A DNA stretch of 64,000 nucleotides from NCBI GenBank assembly GCA_963082975.1, contig OY720345.1, positions 27,474,611 to 27,538,610 of the forward strand. Direction: 5' to 3'. This document shows positions 12,261-25,998 of this stretch, in pieces. The position numbers and the translations under genes were made by a program. Below the pieces are notes generated by a model. The model did not search any database. It was given only the letters and a program-made list of their open reading frames with translations, and was not told the origin of the DNA. Numbering within the stretch: position 1 is the first letter of the stretch; each line of letters starts with the position of its first letter. The DNA is from Labia minor. Taxonomy: Eukaryota; Arthropoda; Insecta; Dermaptera; Spongiphoridae.

Positions 12261-15200
12261 ATGACCATGCTGCTCCGCAATATTATCGTCGTTGTGGCCG
12301 TCGTTTCCATTCAGGGAATCCTTGCCCAGGAATCAGTAAGTCATATTCATCAAAATTAATATATAAATTTCTACATTAAAAAAAAAAATTGAATATTCAA
12401 TTATTAAAGTTATAATAATTTGATTTTTCATAAGCGAAAAAATTTTTATATTTATTATAGATATATATATTATAAAAAATAATAAAATATTTTTCTTTTT
12501 AACGTAAACTTTATAAAAATAAAAATAATTCATAAAAATCTTTTCTTTCCACAGGATTAAACAAAACTACAATCTAAAAAAAATGCATATTGTAATAAAT
12601 TAAAATTTTTACATGGGTATCCTGTGATAGTTAATATCACTAGAATAAAATAATATTGTAATTTAAAAAAAAGTTAAAAAAAACATCGGGGAGGGGGGGG
12701 ATTATCCCTGATCTCTTAGTATTTTTTTTTTTTTTTTGAAATCATTATTATTTCAATATGAATATTGAATCTTTAATCTTACTTAATTTTAAATTTTCTT
12801 ATTTTAGTCATCTCTCATCTTTTCATTAGAATACAGTCCTTGAAATATACTTTAGAGGGAACTTTTAATTAATATTCATCATCATAGTTTAATTAATTTT
12901 TCCAAACAACCAATGGTAAAACAAATAAAACCAAGGACAATAAAACAAGTAAAATTATTGACCACCCTTGTAAGGCAAAGAATGTAATTTGTACATATTT
13001 GTCAAAAAGATGTTTTTCATAAAAATAAGCTATTATGCATATTAATATATATGCATATATATATATATATATATACCACTTCAAAAAATCTTATATGATC
13101 ATCGTTAAATTTTCAATTACAAAATTCGATTATATAATTTATTGATTTCAATATGAATTCAATATCAAATTACTATCACTAGCATAAGGGACAAAAATTA
13201 AAGAATAAATATGAAAAATATAAAAGAATAATAGAAAATTAATATTTTTATTTTATATTGTTTTTATAATTTTAAAAAAATATTTTTTTTACTAATAGTT
13301 ATCATAACAATAAAAAAATCTCTATTCTGGCTTTCAATTTGTAAAACAATTATAGGAAGAAATAAAATTATATTTAAAAGAAAATATTATATAACCATTT
13401 TTGAGAAAATGTGAAATTATTTATAAATCCATATTATTAAATTTAAATTAAAATCATATATATATAAATCATTCCTTCCAAATTATTAAATTACTTTCAC
13501 TTACATGTTCTTATATATATATAACATTTAAATACTATTATTTTTATTTTTAATATTTTTATTCTAAAAACAACAGAAAAATGGCTTTTTGTTTTATCTT
13601 ATCTTCTTTAATGCCATTAGTTTTTCTTTTAAACATTGAAATTGATAATTGACTTATTTCATGGACTCAATGAATAGGATTGCATTAGCAGTCTGGCTAG
13701 TATTTTGAAATAACAGGCACAATTTCTTTTTTTTTCCTTTTATAATACCGCCAGTTTGTCGTTTAACAATTTAAATATCTAAAAAAATATGGTCTTATTT
13801 CACCTTAAATATATAATAATTATTTTTAATAAGATGTTTATTAGCAAATAGTGATTAATGCTGTGTTATACGAATTTTCATAATAATCTAAATAGTATTT
13901 TTAAAACAGCTATTTCCAGGTTTGTTCATTTCTATATGAGGGTGTTTAAGATACCAATTATTTTGAAATATATAAACAATACTTGGATGAATTGTTTCAG
14001 GCCTAAACACAGAAATAGTGACCTGACCATTTTTAATTTTTATAATTTTTATAGTTTAGCAGATAACAAGATTACCTTTCATTATTTTTTCATATTTATA
14101 TTTGATTCTTGCTAATTCTCGAATAAAACAATCTTTATCACTCAACCAGAGTAAAAGATACTAACTTTTTTCATTTTTTTCATTTTAAGATGCAATACTA
14201 ATAATAATAGGAATAATAATAATAATAATAATAATATCAACTAGCTGCTCAGTTGTTTTTTACAAAAAAAAACATATTTTAAATATATTTCCACTTTATT
14301 TAATTTTTTTAAGAAATTTATCATAAATACACCATTGAGTTTCTATTTTTCCACGGTTAATTAAATATTATAATATCTTTCCTCTGGAGGTTGTTCTACT
14401 AAAAAAATACTATTTAATATAATTTGAAAAAAATTACATAGTAAAATGTAAATAAATATATAGGTATTTGATATAATAACTCTTTCCAAATATATATGTA
14501 TATATATATATATTATTTTAGGATCAAAAATATAACTCTGAAATTATTATAACAATACTTAAACATTATTAGAAATTCGTTTTTACTTTCGTTATCTAAT
14601 CCGTGAAAATGTTTTCTAATATGTATTATTATTTTCTTTTAGTGTATTAATTTTTAAAGTGTTTTAAATTATAATTATTACAAGAATTATAATAATTACT
14701 AAATCGATATTTAAAAATAAATTATAGGTGTATGCATTTATTTAATTAAGATAATTGTAAATAATTTTAAATGAGTATTTAACCTAGAAAATTTAAAATG
14801 GTCTCAACAAACCTTATTGTATTTTAGTGCCCTAAATGTTTTCTATAGGGAATATAAAATTTTTTTAAAAAAGTATTAGTTTTTATAATTTGTTTTTAAT
14901 ATAAATTTTAATTTTATATCCATTTTCGGATATTATTTTTATATTATATTTTTCTTAAATTAAAATCATATAATTCATATAAGAATACGGCTGCAAGAAT
15001 GATAATATGTTTCTAGTTTCAAACAACATTCTTTGTTTTTTATTAGAGTGATCATTTGTGATATGATAAAATAAATAAAATTGATTTATAAATAAAATTT
15101 TACCTATTATCAAATTTATTCAATAGAATGTCTTTAAAATATATATATTTAAGGAAAAAGAGGGATAATAGATAAATAATTAGTTTATTTTTTTGTGAGT

Positions 15201-18200
15201 TGATATTAGTTTATTTCGGAAACTTAATAAAGAAACCAATACCACAGACATCTGTGTTGTATATTAATTCACACAATATTACTATAGTAAACATTAAAAA
15301 GGATACATTCTATTATTTGCAGGTTTATAAAAGTTCGTATAAGTTTTTATTGTGAAATATATATACGAGGGTGGTCTGAAGAGTTTCGGACCTGACCAAG
15401 AAAAACGATGTTTTTCAATTTTTTGTTTGTTTTATTTTTCAAAATTCAAGATAGCTGAGACCTGTACGATGTCAGCTGAACGTGTGCGAAATATTTTGCA
15501 AAACCATTTGAATATGGAAAGCTGTGTGCAACGTGGGTGCCGCATTTCCTAACGTTAGACCAAAAATTGCTTCGACAAACCATTTCTAACGACAATTTGG
15601 CCCTGTAGGCCTAATCCAAACGAATTTTTGCGTTGATTCATAACTGTTGATAAGACTTAAATTAAATTATATCAAATTTAATTAATTAATTAATTAAATT
15701 AATTAGAACACCGTTATGAGAAATGTATCAGTGTTGATGGAGATTATGTTGAAAAATAAAACAAACAAAAAATTGAAAAGCTTCGTTTTTCTTGGTCAGG
15801 TCGGAAACATTTCACCACCCTCGTATGTATATATTACATCCTATATATTTTTATACGTATACTTCATATATATATATATATTCAATTATATTTTTATAAT
15901 ATATTTAATATATTCATTTATATTTTCACATCATATATATATAAACAAAAGATATTTATTTTGATAAAAATAGTATAAATTATATTTATTAGCAAAACAT
16001 ATACCATATATAATTGGTACTAATCAAATTATTTTCCTAATCCTTAAAATTTAAATCAATTTTCAAAAAATCGATGAAAAATTAAATATTTGAAAAATAT
16101 TTATTTAAAATTGAGTCCAAATCCTTCTCATTCCATTAAATTAAATTTAATTTATTGCATATATTAAGTAATAAAAGAATTAAAATATTATAAGAAATAT
16201 TAAAACGGGTATTTCCTTTTATTTTTTTACAGTCATCGAAATGTACCGTAGCGAGAGATGTGGCTGAAAGTCTTGAACGCGTGATTGAGGAGTGCCAGGA
16301 CGAATTGAAACTCTCCATCCTTCAGGGTAAGCAATCATTTTTATTATAATTTTCAAATCAGACAAAAATCCATTTGAATTCTAACCATTCCGGAAGAAAA
16401 TTTAATATTATTCATATTTTTTTCTTCTTCAACAATTTTAAAATAATTATTTATATGATATAAAATTAATATTCTATAATAATAAAAACTGGAATCTTTT
16501 CCAAAGATGGATTCAGGATGTTGTAAGATGATCTATTTGTTTTTTTTTTATATGAATTCATTTGAAATTTACAAAAAATTTTTAAAGCCTAAAGGAGAAT
16601 CCAAGAACATTTTTATATCTTAATAAGAGATGGATATCATTTGTCACATTATAAATCATTTATCTCTAATTTTTCCCAAATAATAAATTTATCAACCTAT
16701 AAATGAATGGTTGAATTAATTAACCTAAAATTCTATGTTCAGTGAACCATATGAAAAAAAAATATCTAAAAAAATAATCCATCCAAAAAAATAAAAAAAT
16801 TTCTCAGAAGAGTTAGAAAAAACGCACTTGTATGAATGTCTGAAACTAACCTTTATAGAATTTTTCATAATTTAGATCTACAAGTAATAAAGAAAATTAA
16901 TTAAATAGGTAAATTATTTAATTTAATATTTTTTACTTAATTTTTTTAATTTTTTACCGACCGACGATAGTAAGGAAGGTATTGTTTTCACACCAAATTT
17001 CACATGTGGAGATTTTTACATATCTCCACGAATCATGAATTTTCTTAACAGAAAAAAGTATTTTTAGCATGATGTCTGTCCGTCCGTCTGTCCGTCCGTA
17101 TAGATGTGTACAGCCTGAACGGCTCAACCGATTTTGATGAAATTTGGTATATTTACTTATAATGCATCAGTGGGATGAATTGATCAACTTTTGGTGCAAA
17201 TCCGGAAACCGGAAGTGGTAGTATTAGCGATCGACGATAGGAAGGGAAGGGTTATTTTCACACCAAATTTCACATGAGGAGATTTTTTTATATATCACCA
17301 CGAATCATACACTTTGTATTGGTTTTATCCTCGGGAAAATCATATTTATTAGTATTTTCTTGATTTAAAATTATATGACGTCATCCAGCACTTCATGACG
17401 TCACAGTCAGCTCTTATATATAATAAATAAAATAAAATTAAAAATATTTATGTTATATGCCTATCTGTTTTTTATTACATTAATAGATATATTAAAATTA
17501 TTTGAAATTGTTTCTGTAGCTGGAAATTAATTTACTTCAAACCGTCGGTCGGTTCGGACCTGGCCACAGGTCAACTTATTTTTTTTAACTAATTAAATCA
17601 AACAATTCAAATATTTGCATCCACTAATAATTACGTAGGTTGCTGGTGCTCAGGACACTTTCTTGAAAACTCATTAAAAAATTAATAATTTTAAATTTTA
17701 TGAAAAACCATGTCATACTAATCCATCCATTAATAAAGTAATAAGTGGTATTAAATTGTGATTATTTTTATTATGAAAAATATAAAATATTTATAGTCTA
17801 AGATGAGAATATGAAATATAAAACCCATTGGTAAGTTAGTATTATATCAGAACTTTTAGCTTATAATTAATTAAATAAATTCAAAATTATGTATATTTTA
17901 TTGTAAAAGTCATATTTTATTAATTTTTAAACATTGAAAAGATTCAGCCCTAATACAAAATAAATCATGTTGCCCATAGTATAAGTTTAATATTTATATA
18001 TAATTCATATAAAAAAAAAAACCTTCCATTTTATGTCAAATTTTGTAATTATGTAATTATTATTCTTATAAGTATTTTGAACTTTTCAAACAATGAAATT
18101 AAGACTCATTCAACGATGCGATGAAATTATTATTTTTAATTTTCTATTTAATCATTGATAACAGTTTCAACAAAATTATATATTCCTTCTATGTTTGAAT

Positions 18201-20632
18201 ATTTATTACATCTTTATTTACAAAAATTACATCACGTATGTACGTGAATTTAATATTATTTTTTTTCTTTTTAAACTAATATTTATACATCACTTTCATA
18301 ACTGTATTTCTACTAATATTATATTTTATGTTATCGGATATAAAAAATACCTTAATTATTATATAATTTTTTAACAAAAATCCAATTTTAGGGGTTGAGC
18401 CTTCCTCATTTCAAATTACAGAAGCTTATTTTTTAGGAATGTATTTTTAATTTATTTTGTTATTTGTAGTATCATAGTCCCATAAATCTGATTCAAAGAA
18501 ATATAAATTAAAGATTCCCTAAATAGTATACATAAAAAAACCTCTTGACTTTTGTACATCCTATGAAAGGGCAGAGTCTAACAAGTTGGTTGCCATCTAA
18601 GCTGGATAAAAATGTTCTATGATCAGTAATACGGATCCGATCAACCTTTATCTTGATTTTCTTGATCAGAGGCGCTACTTTTTATCAAGTAGTTTCCCAA
18701 TTTTGATCCCGGAGGCTGAGTGAACTCGGTCTCCTAGACCCCAGCTAAAGAAATGCCATATATATATATATATATTATATGAGGATGTGAGTCAAGCGCG
18801 TTGGACTCCAGACTGCGTAATGTCTTTTCTATGATTAGATATTGAATTATTAATTATTATGTTTTAAAAAATTATCATACGTTAATTTTAATCTTTTTTT
18901 TTTTTTTGTTTTGTTTAATTTGTCATTTAGATATAATACGTCAGAGCTTTGATGCTAAAAGAACGAAACGTGAAATTGAAACACCTGAAGATGATAATGA
19001 GAAGACCATAGCTGGGGTAAGTTTAGAATATTATATATATCTCAATTAAAAGTCCTCTAGTCATTTATTTAATCACTAATTTTGTGAATGTTTCTTGTAG
19101 TTTTGAAAAAAAATTATACATTCTCTTTAATAAATAAATATACTATATTATCTTAATTATAAAATTTTTGTACTTCTGGTTCTAATCAGAATTAAATATG
19201 AAAGAAATCGAGTTTATTTAATCTCTAACCTACATTTACATATTAACAAGAAAAAAATTTCTTAATACTTTTATAAATATATCATTTCATTTAGTTTGTC
19301 CTAATTTATTTATGCAAATAAATTTATTGAATTAATAATTTTTATTTAGGCAAAAATACATATTTAAATATTTTCTTATTTTAGAAATATAGTTGAAATT
19401 TAACTTTAAAACAATTTGTGTTTTACTACTTTCACTTATCTGTTGATCTGTATTTAAATTCAATAAGTGACGATTTTATCAATTTGGTGATCTGAATTTT
19501 AAATATAATGTAATGGTCTCTCTTAATAGGAAATAAGAAAATGGTTTTCCTATCGATTGATTAATTTTTGTGGATATATTTTATTTTCACTATCTATTTT
19601 GTAAAAAAATAATTTTTAATGAATGTTATAATTTAATTTCTATTGTTACTGTGATTTATTTTTAATATTTAAATAATTTACAAAATTTGAAGATATATAT
19701 ATTGTATATTTGAAATAAAATTGTATGATTATTTCTAAGATAAAAAAACATAATATAAATTGAAATTTAAAATCATTAATCATTTTTTTTTTAATTTTCC
19801 CAAATTTATTAATTTATTTATCATTTATATATATATATATAAATAACAAAATTATTTTATTATTAGACTATTTCTTCCCCATTTATTTAATAAAAAGTAT
19901 ACTCTTAATAATAAAAATAAAAATTATATATTTGTTTAACATCTTATTTAGATTTGTAAATTTAATACAATAATAAATATTATGATCTATGAATACTTTT
20001 TATTGAGGTTTAATAATGATGTAGGACACAATTACAAGATAATAATTTCTTTAATAGAATTTATATAGTATCTAATTCTAACTTTCCTTCATTAATGATA
20101 ATTTTTAATTTGGTACTAATTGATAATTTGCATTGCACTTTCACAATAAAAAAAAAATCTATCAATATATTCGTCGTATACGTTTAGTAATAAGCATTAT
20201 GTAATCAATTTTATATTAATTACTATTTAAATGGGTCAATAATGTTTATTATTATATGGGTTGGTTTATGCAAATATTACAAAACGTATAAGTGGGTTTT
20301 TTTTTGTGTTTTTTATTATAATAATCTGAGGTTGGATGGGTCAAACTCGTGTTTGGGTCAGTTTGAATTGCATAATGAGTCCAACCGGGAAAGTGTTGAT
20401 GTATATGTATTTTATCCCTCTCTCTTTTTCTCTTATTGCAGTGCTTGCTGCAGTGCGCCTACCGGAAAGTGAAAGCGGTGAGTCTACGACCTTTTAAATG
20501 ACATATCGGGGAGAATAACCTGAGAGGGAGGAGAAGAGAACAACTTAAAATACAAAAAAAATAATCATCTCACCATCACTGCACTTTGTCATAAAAAAAA
20601 AACAAAAAAAGTCCTCATCACGATTTAACCAC

Positions 20633-20678
<46 letters not shown>

Positions 20679-23600
20679 TGTTTTTATCAACTTTTCTGGG
20701 ATTTATTTTAATATGAAAGTTTTATTTAAATCATTCAAGTCATATTTAATTTTCTATTGAACAAAAAAAAAATATTGACAGTTCATCAGCCTTTCGTCTT
20801 AAATTTAATATTCAAAAAAATAAAAATTATTTTATAATAACTTAAATTAATCGTATTTAATAAATCCTGTTAATACTACTTATATATGCATTCGATAAAT
20901 TATTATTATTATTGCAATTATTATTATTAATATTATTATTATTGATCTTTGTAATGAATTTCCATTTGAACCAGCTTTCTCAGAATTATTGTGCAATTAT
21001 TTATTTAAATCTAATTGAACTTGACGAAGTTCGATCTCTTGAACTCAAGTTCAGCGGAATAAGATAAATTATTTTAATTATCAATTTTTTTTTCTATTAA
21101 ATTAAAATCAAGACAATAACTTGTAAAAGTATAATAATGTTTATTTAAGAATTATCTAATTTTTTTTTATTATCATTATCGTTTGATTAACCTTTGTATA
21201 TTGGGATGTTGAAGGTGGATCCATCTGGGTGGCCTACCCAGGAGGGGCTCGTTCGGCTCTATGCAGGGGGCCATACACAAGGACCTTATTTCGAGGCCAC
21301 CCGACAGGCAGTTCGTAGCTGCCTTGCTGCATCTATAAAACAACGCATCTTTTCAGGTTTACAATGTGAGTAACATAATTCATAAATTTCAATTTTATTT
21401 TTAATTTTAAGGTCGTGGTCATCGTCAGTCAATTATCATTATATTCTCCTGAAACACAAGAATTATAACCTTGAAACTAAAATTGTATTTTATCATTTTC
21501 AAGAAATAAACTTATTTTAAGGGATTAGGTTTATATTCTATTAAATAGAGTGAATTAAAAAAAAAAATTTAATTTTCTATTCATTAAATATTAGATTATT
21601 GTACATTACTATTGCATTTCATATTATTATACTATTAAATATTATTAGTTTTAATTAATTGTCATTTTTACAAATTTTAAATTTTTTACTTAGTCCATGC
21701 TTGTCTAAAGGGTGGCCTAATACCCTTTGAGATGCGGCCCAAACACAAATTATGAAAATATTTAAATTTATAATTTTTCCAATATTGTTCTAAAAAAAAT
21801 GCAATTAGGTCCTCGAATGATTATAGTTTAGACTTAGGCCAGTGGTTCCCAAACTTATTTGGCCAAGCGCTCCCTTTCCAGAAAATAATTTACTCAGCGC
21901 CCCCTTGGGAATTAACTTTTTTTAATTTTAATAACAATTAAACAGAAAGATAAATGTACCTATTTGCAAAATATTATAAATAAAGGTGTAAATTAGAAAC
22001 ATTGAATATTGTATCTATTTATTGATCTTAGAATAAAAAAATGTTTCTCAACCTTTTTGGACCAAACGCCCCCTTTGTAAGACCCGCTTCTTAATTCGCC
22101 CCCCCCCCCCCCCTATAAATCTTTACAGATAAAAATTGCATGATAATCCCTAATATAAGGTAGGTACACTAGGTGATACTTAGAGCCATATTGAAAAATC
22201 GAGTTTCAGAACCTGATTGCAAAATCATCTGACCTTTTTTTTAGAACCATTTTGAAAAAAGAGGAAATGTTTAAAAAGCCTGTTCGCAAAATCATCTTAC
22301 CTTTTTTTAGAGTTGAAAATGATTTCGCCCCCCAAAAATAACTTATCGCCCCCCAAAATCGTATAGTCAAATAATCGCCCCCTTTAAGATGACGATCGCC
22401 CAGGTTGAGAATCACTGACTTAGACGAAACAAAATTGATATCTATGAATATAATACTACTTTTTCATAAAATAATTCAAAAAAAATAATACTTTGTTTTA
22501 TATTATTATTAAATATGTTTTTTATCTAATTTATTCAATATTTTAATCTTAACTAATATTATTTACAGCCCTTGAAAATACTTTATAATAGATATTACAT
22601 TTTAATCTTTCTTTAGTTTTTACATTTTTAAAAAAATCTAAATAAAATAGACAATCAAATAATAAAAGAATTTACATAGAATATTATCAAATTTATCAAA
22701 TATGTAAATATATAATATTCATATGTAATTTTATTTCCTATTATTAGTAATTTATTATTTAAATAAATAAATAAATAAAACAAAAGAAAGAAAAAATTTA
22801 GTTTAAACAATCTAAAAATCATTTAAAATACAAAAAAAATCATTTTTTATTCAATTTGAATGAAAATTATGTATATATATATTTAAATATTATTATAATA
22901 ATAATTATTAATAATAAATAATAATATTCATATCTAATAAATAGAACAGGATGTATATTTATAATATGAAATTAAAAAAAAAATTAAAAAATATATAATA
23001 TTCAATTTTAAATAATTAAACTAGAAAAAATATATTTTATTTTTAAAATTTTTACTCCTTTCACTCTCAATGTTCGCTTCTGACGGCCAACATAAATCTT
23101 CTGATCGATCCTAGATATAAGAATATAACCATGTAAACATTGAACAACAATAATTTCTATAATTAAGAATCCCTTGGCATTATTAATCAATTCATGGATC
23201 GAATAAAATTGATTTAGGCGTGAGAAGGACAGGCATTAAAACATAAATTTAAACAGCGATTGTTAATTGAATTAATCTTTAATATATACATACCTTTTCA
23301 AGTTATAATTCGATGAGAAAAAACTTTTTTTAACTGCTAAATAAATACTTGGAAATATCAAAAAATAAAATTAATTTACTAACATAGATTTTTCATTCAT
23401 TTTTCCCTGGGTCTAATTTAGATTATTTTTATTTTAATAAATAATAGAATAAACCTTTGTGATCTTAATTCAATTTTACCTTGTTATCACAAAGAAAAAT
23501 TATAAAAATATAATTTAAAAATAAAAAATTAGGATCCATAAATATTATATGTAAATAGATTTTAACTTAATTAGGTATTCCAATGATCCAAGATCTCAAA

Positions 23601-25841
23601 GCTATTTTCCGGCCCTTGTACAGGGCCGCCCTAACCACAGGGCTAATTGGGCTATAGCCCTAGGGCGCAATCCTTCTGGGGGCGGCATTTTTTATTGGTT
23701 TATATATTTTTTCTTATTGTTAAATAGTAGTTTTATAGTAACCTCCAACCCGGAGTGACATCACGTCAAAGATTTTAATCATGCACATTCAAAATACATA
23801 TCTATTTTTCTTATTCATTATATCCGTATAAGCATTGAATAAATAATTTTAATAAGAATCCTAACAACAGCGATAATTGTGCAGTTTGAAAATGTTGACA
23901 TATAACATTTTCAACACAAATGACACTGTTTCAAATTTTATTGAAGAGTGTCTTTATTTTACGTGAATTTATTAGAAAATTTCTTATGAAAAGGGGCGCA
24001 AAATTTTAGAAGCCCACGGGCGCCGAAAATCTTAGGACGGCTCTGCCCTTGTAACAATTTTCTCATCTTAATAAACAGAAATTTGTAGATATAATAACTA
24101 TATTCATATGTAAATAATTTATATTCAATATAAATAAATAATATAGTATAATTTTTTTCTTAAAAAAAAACATCAATTATCCTTTCTCATTTCAAAAATG
24201 TAATTTTTATTCACTATCAATGTAAAATGATTGATATATACCTGCTTTTGCTTTAATAATTCTTGTAAAGAAAACACCTATCAAATCGATTGCCACCTAA
24301 GCGGAGTAAAGGTTTTATTTGATCAGCACAACGGATCTTCTCAACCTTTATCTTTATTTTCTTGAAATTGATATATTAAATTGTATTATTTATAGTTATT
24401 TTTATATATAAGAAACACGGTGTGCATCCTGGAATCTTAGAAATTCTTTCTTTTATAAAAAATACAAAAAAATTAAAATAAAATGTCTTCAGGCCTCAAT
24501 TACTTTAATCAATAATCTCAATATTAATATTATAATATTATTAAGAACTAAATAAACTAAATAAAATAAAATTAAAAAAAAAATAAATAAAACTAAATAA
24601 TTCAACTTACCTTTTGTAGATTTTTCCGCATAAAAAAACGAATACTTAAACAATAAAATATATAAAAAAAAAATTATATTCAAAATAAACAATAAAATAT
24701 AGGTATATAATATAATTTATTTCATTTAATGAGTGTCTATTGAAGGAATATACTCTTTACACTATATCAAAATAAAATAGTTTTCTCAATTCATTATTTA
24801 TCCCCTTTAAATAGCATATGTTCCAGATCTTCATCTTCAAACCCACATCTTTGTTAAGTTGTCCTAATTATTATAATTTATAATTTTTTTTTTTATTTAT
24901 AATTTTAAAATATTTACACTTTGAATGAAGAAGGTTGAATAATGTTAATCTAAAGAGAAGGGCATTTTTTTATTCTCTCTTGCCATTCATGAGCTTGTTG
25001 AATTTCCCCTTTTCATTTAATTAATTTAATGAGAAAGATGTAAAAGAGTAATAAATATTTTGGGAGAAGGTGATTGGAGGTTTATTGACCAAGGATCTCA
25101 TTCTATTCTGTTTTTCCTTGGCCTCCGGATGGAACCGCTCTTCTTCTTCACCCTTGTTAGTTAATTAATTAATTACCTTCATAAGGAAAGAATAACCTCC
25201 TTTATTTGATACTTTAAGAATAAATTAACATTAATCGTATCTTTTTATATGTTTCAGCTACCGAGTATAATTGTGATTTTGCATATGATATGTTTGAATG
25301 TGTTAGTGGACAAATAGAAAAAGTAAGTACATATTGTAAATATTTATTTTTTTTTTAAAAAAAATAAGGAAACTATAAAAATAAAATTTGACCTTTTAAT
25401 GTTATTTAGTTTTATTAAATTTTATTCAAAAAATAAGATACTATTATGTATTTTGTTTTAGAATAAAATAAGTTACATAAAATAAAAATAAAAATAAAAA
25501 CTAAAAATATATTATTTTCTTCTAAGGTGTAATAATTTTCATCGCCCCCCCCCCCTCCCCAAAAAAGTCGGAAATGTTGTTTAAGAGCCTCTTTACATTC
25601 ACTGTCTTAGTCAATTTTTTTAAATAACATTTTCTCTTGGATATGCTCGCGTCCCCTCCCCCCCTCATTAGTTTGCACCTAGGGGGGGGGGGGGGCCCCA
25701 CAGGCTAGGAATCACTGGTGTAAGGAATTACAATATTCATAAATTGAACATTATGAATGCTAAAATATTATAATTAATATAATCAATTTATTTAATAATT
25801 GTTTAATAATATTTTTTTTGTTTTAGTTTTGTGAAAATTGA
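12261..25841 (+). CDS. Odorant-binding-protein-like secreted protein (PBP/GOBP family), seven exons
   Basis: Exons: 12261-12335, 16233-16326, 18931-19016, 20442-20477, 21215-21365, 25258-25322, 25827-25841; all introns GT-AG and all phases agree, giving 173 residues. Residues 1-22 (MTMLLRNIIVVVAVVSIQG..) are a signal peptide; translation may start at Met3. The mature part is helical with eight cysteines at 29, 46, 86, 90, 133, 153, 162 and 171. CLLQC (C-X3-C) followed by AYRKVKAVDPSGW, and NCDFAYDMFEC (C-X8-C), are hallmarks of the PBP/GOBP fold (PF01395), small extracellular carriers of hydrophobic ligands. C46-C86 is longer than usual because of a basic/acidic loop (KRTKRE..PEDDNEK). Cys29 and Cys171 are extra, as in Plus-C-type OBPs, and could pair. 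Weakest points: the exon 5 acceptor (TTGAAG, poor pyrimidine tract) and the five-codon last exon. The ligand is unknown. Confidence 0.8.
15364..15825 (+). mobile_element. Internally deleted mariner element (M4)
   Basis: The inverted ends begin TACGAGGGTGGTCTGAAGAG and, on the other strand, TACGAGGGTGGTGAAATGTT, at TA sites. The interior keeps the transposase piece MSAERVRNILQNHLNMESC, then broken frames around SNPNEFL, and near the right end a VDGDYVEK-like C-terminus. The whole catalytic core is deleted and replaced by a TTAA-rich stretch. It sits in intron 1 of the OBP-like gene. Confidence 0.8.
16951..17580 (+). mobile_element. HINE-like family B, copy B3
   Basis: A full copy in intron 2 of the OBP-like gene: TTTTTACCGACCGACGATAG head, (GTCY)n at about 17076-17100, the GAAATTTGGTA core, and the hairpin tail ACCTGGCCACAGGTCAAC. 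It carries two TGACGTCA palindromes near 17378 and 17397. Confidence 0.8.
18553..18680 (+). repeat. Unclassified dispersed repeat, family F copy 1
   Basis: TTTGTACATCCTATGAAAG, GGTTGCCATCTAAGCTGGAT and TTCTATGATCAGTA recur in the same order near 24265, 31060 and 35135. No terminal repeats or coding sequence were found. Size suggests a SINE or truncated element, but no pol III boxes were recognised. Confidence 0.5.
20635..20676. repeat. (AT)n microsatellite
   Basis: An uninterrupted alternating AT run of about 40 bases in intron 4 of the OBP-like gene, just downstream of the short fourth exon. Confidence 0.9.
21840..22417. mobile_element. Composite hAT element
   Basis: The outer ends are CAGTGGTTCCCAAACTTATT and GGTTGAGAATCACTG, flanked by ACTTAGGC (21832-21839) and ACTTAGAC (22418-22425). 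A second hAT left end, ATGTTTCTCAACCTTTTTGG, starts near 22041, and from there the sequence is nearly that of 53456-53844. So one hAT is nested in, or fused to, another. A C-run of about 16 bases near 22098 is only about 6 long in the 53-kb copy. It lies in intron 5 of the OBP-like gene. Confidence 0.75.
23621..24045. mobile_element. hAT-like element with CAGGGCCGCC ends
   Basis: The left end CAGGGCCGCCCTAACC is inverted at the right as GGACGGCTCTG. It is flanked by the exact 8-bp duplication CCCTTGTA (23613-23620 and 24046-24053). It is non-coding and lies in intron 5 of the OBP-like gene. Confidence 0.8.
24263..24365 (+). repeat. Unclassified dispersed repeat, family F copy 2
   Basis: It has TTGCCACCTAAGCGGAGTAA and TTTGATCAGCACAACGGATC, followed by CAACCTTTATCTTTATTTTC as in copy 1. 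Confidence 0.5.
25534..25717. mobile_element. Decayed hAT MITE
   Basis: The right end is GGAATCACTG. Flanks are GGTGTAAT (25526-25533) and GGTGTAAG (25718-25725). The left end is eroded. It contains a C-run near 25546 and a 14-base G-run near 25683. It lies in the last intron of the OBP-like gene. Confidence 0.6.
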
Positions 25842-25998
25842 AGGCTCCATTACATTATTATTATTATTATAATTTTAATCAGAGCAAAGAAATCAAATAA
25901 TGTTATAGTTAAAATTTAAAATATAAAAAAATAATATCTTTCTAAAAAAAACTGATATAAACTGGTAATTTAACATTAAAACAAAAAATTATAATTAA

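Noticed and set aside
12174-12359. Longer 61-codon frame around OBP exon 1
   Set aside because: It starts at a GTG and runs through the GTAAGT donor at 12336; the ATG at 12261 directly gives a signal peptide and splices in frame to exon 2.
24960-25160. Slightly GC-richer stretch before OBP exon 6 as an extra exon
   Set aside because: No frame with both splice sites fits the flanking phases; exon 5 joins exon 6 in phase without it.
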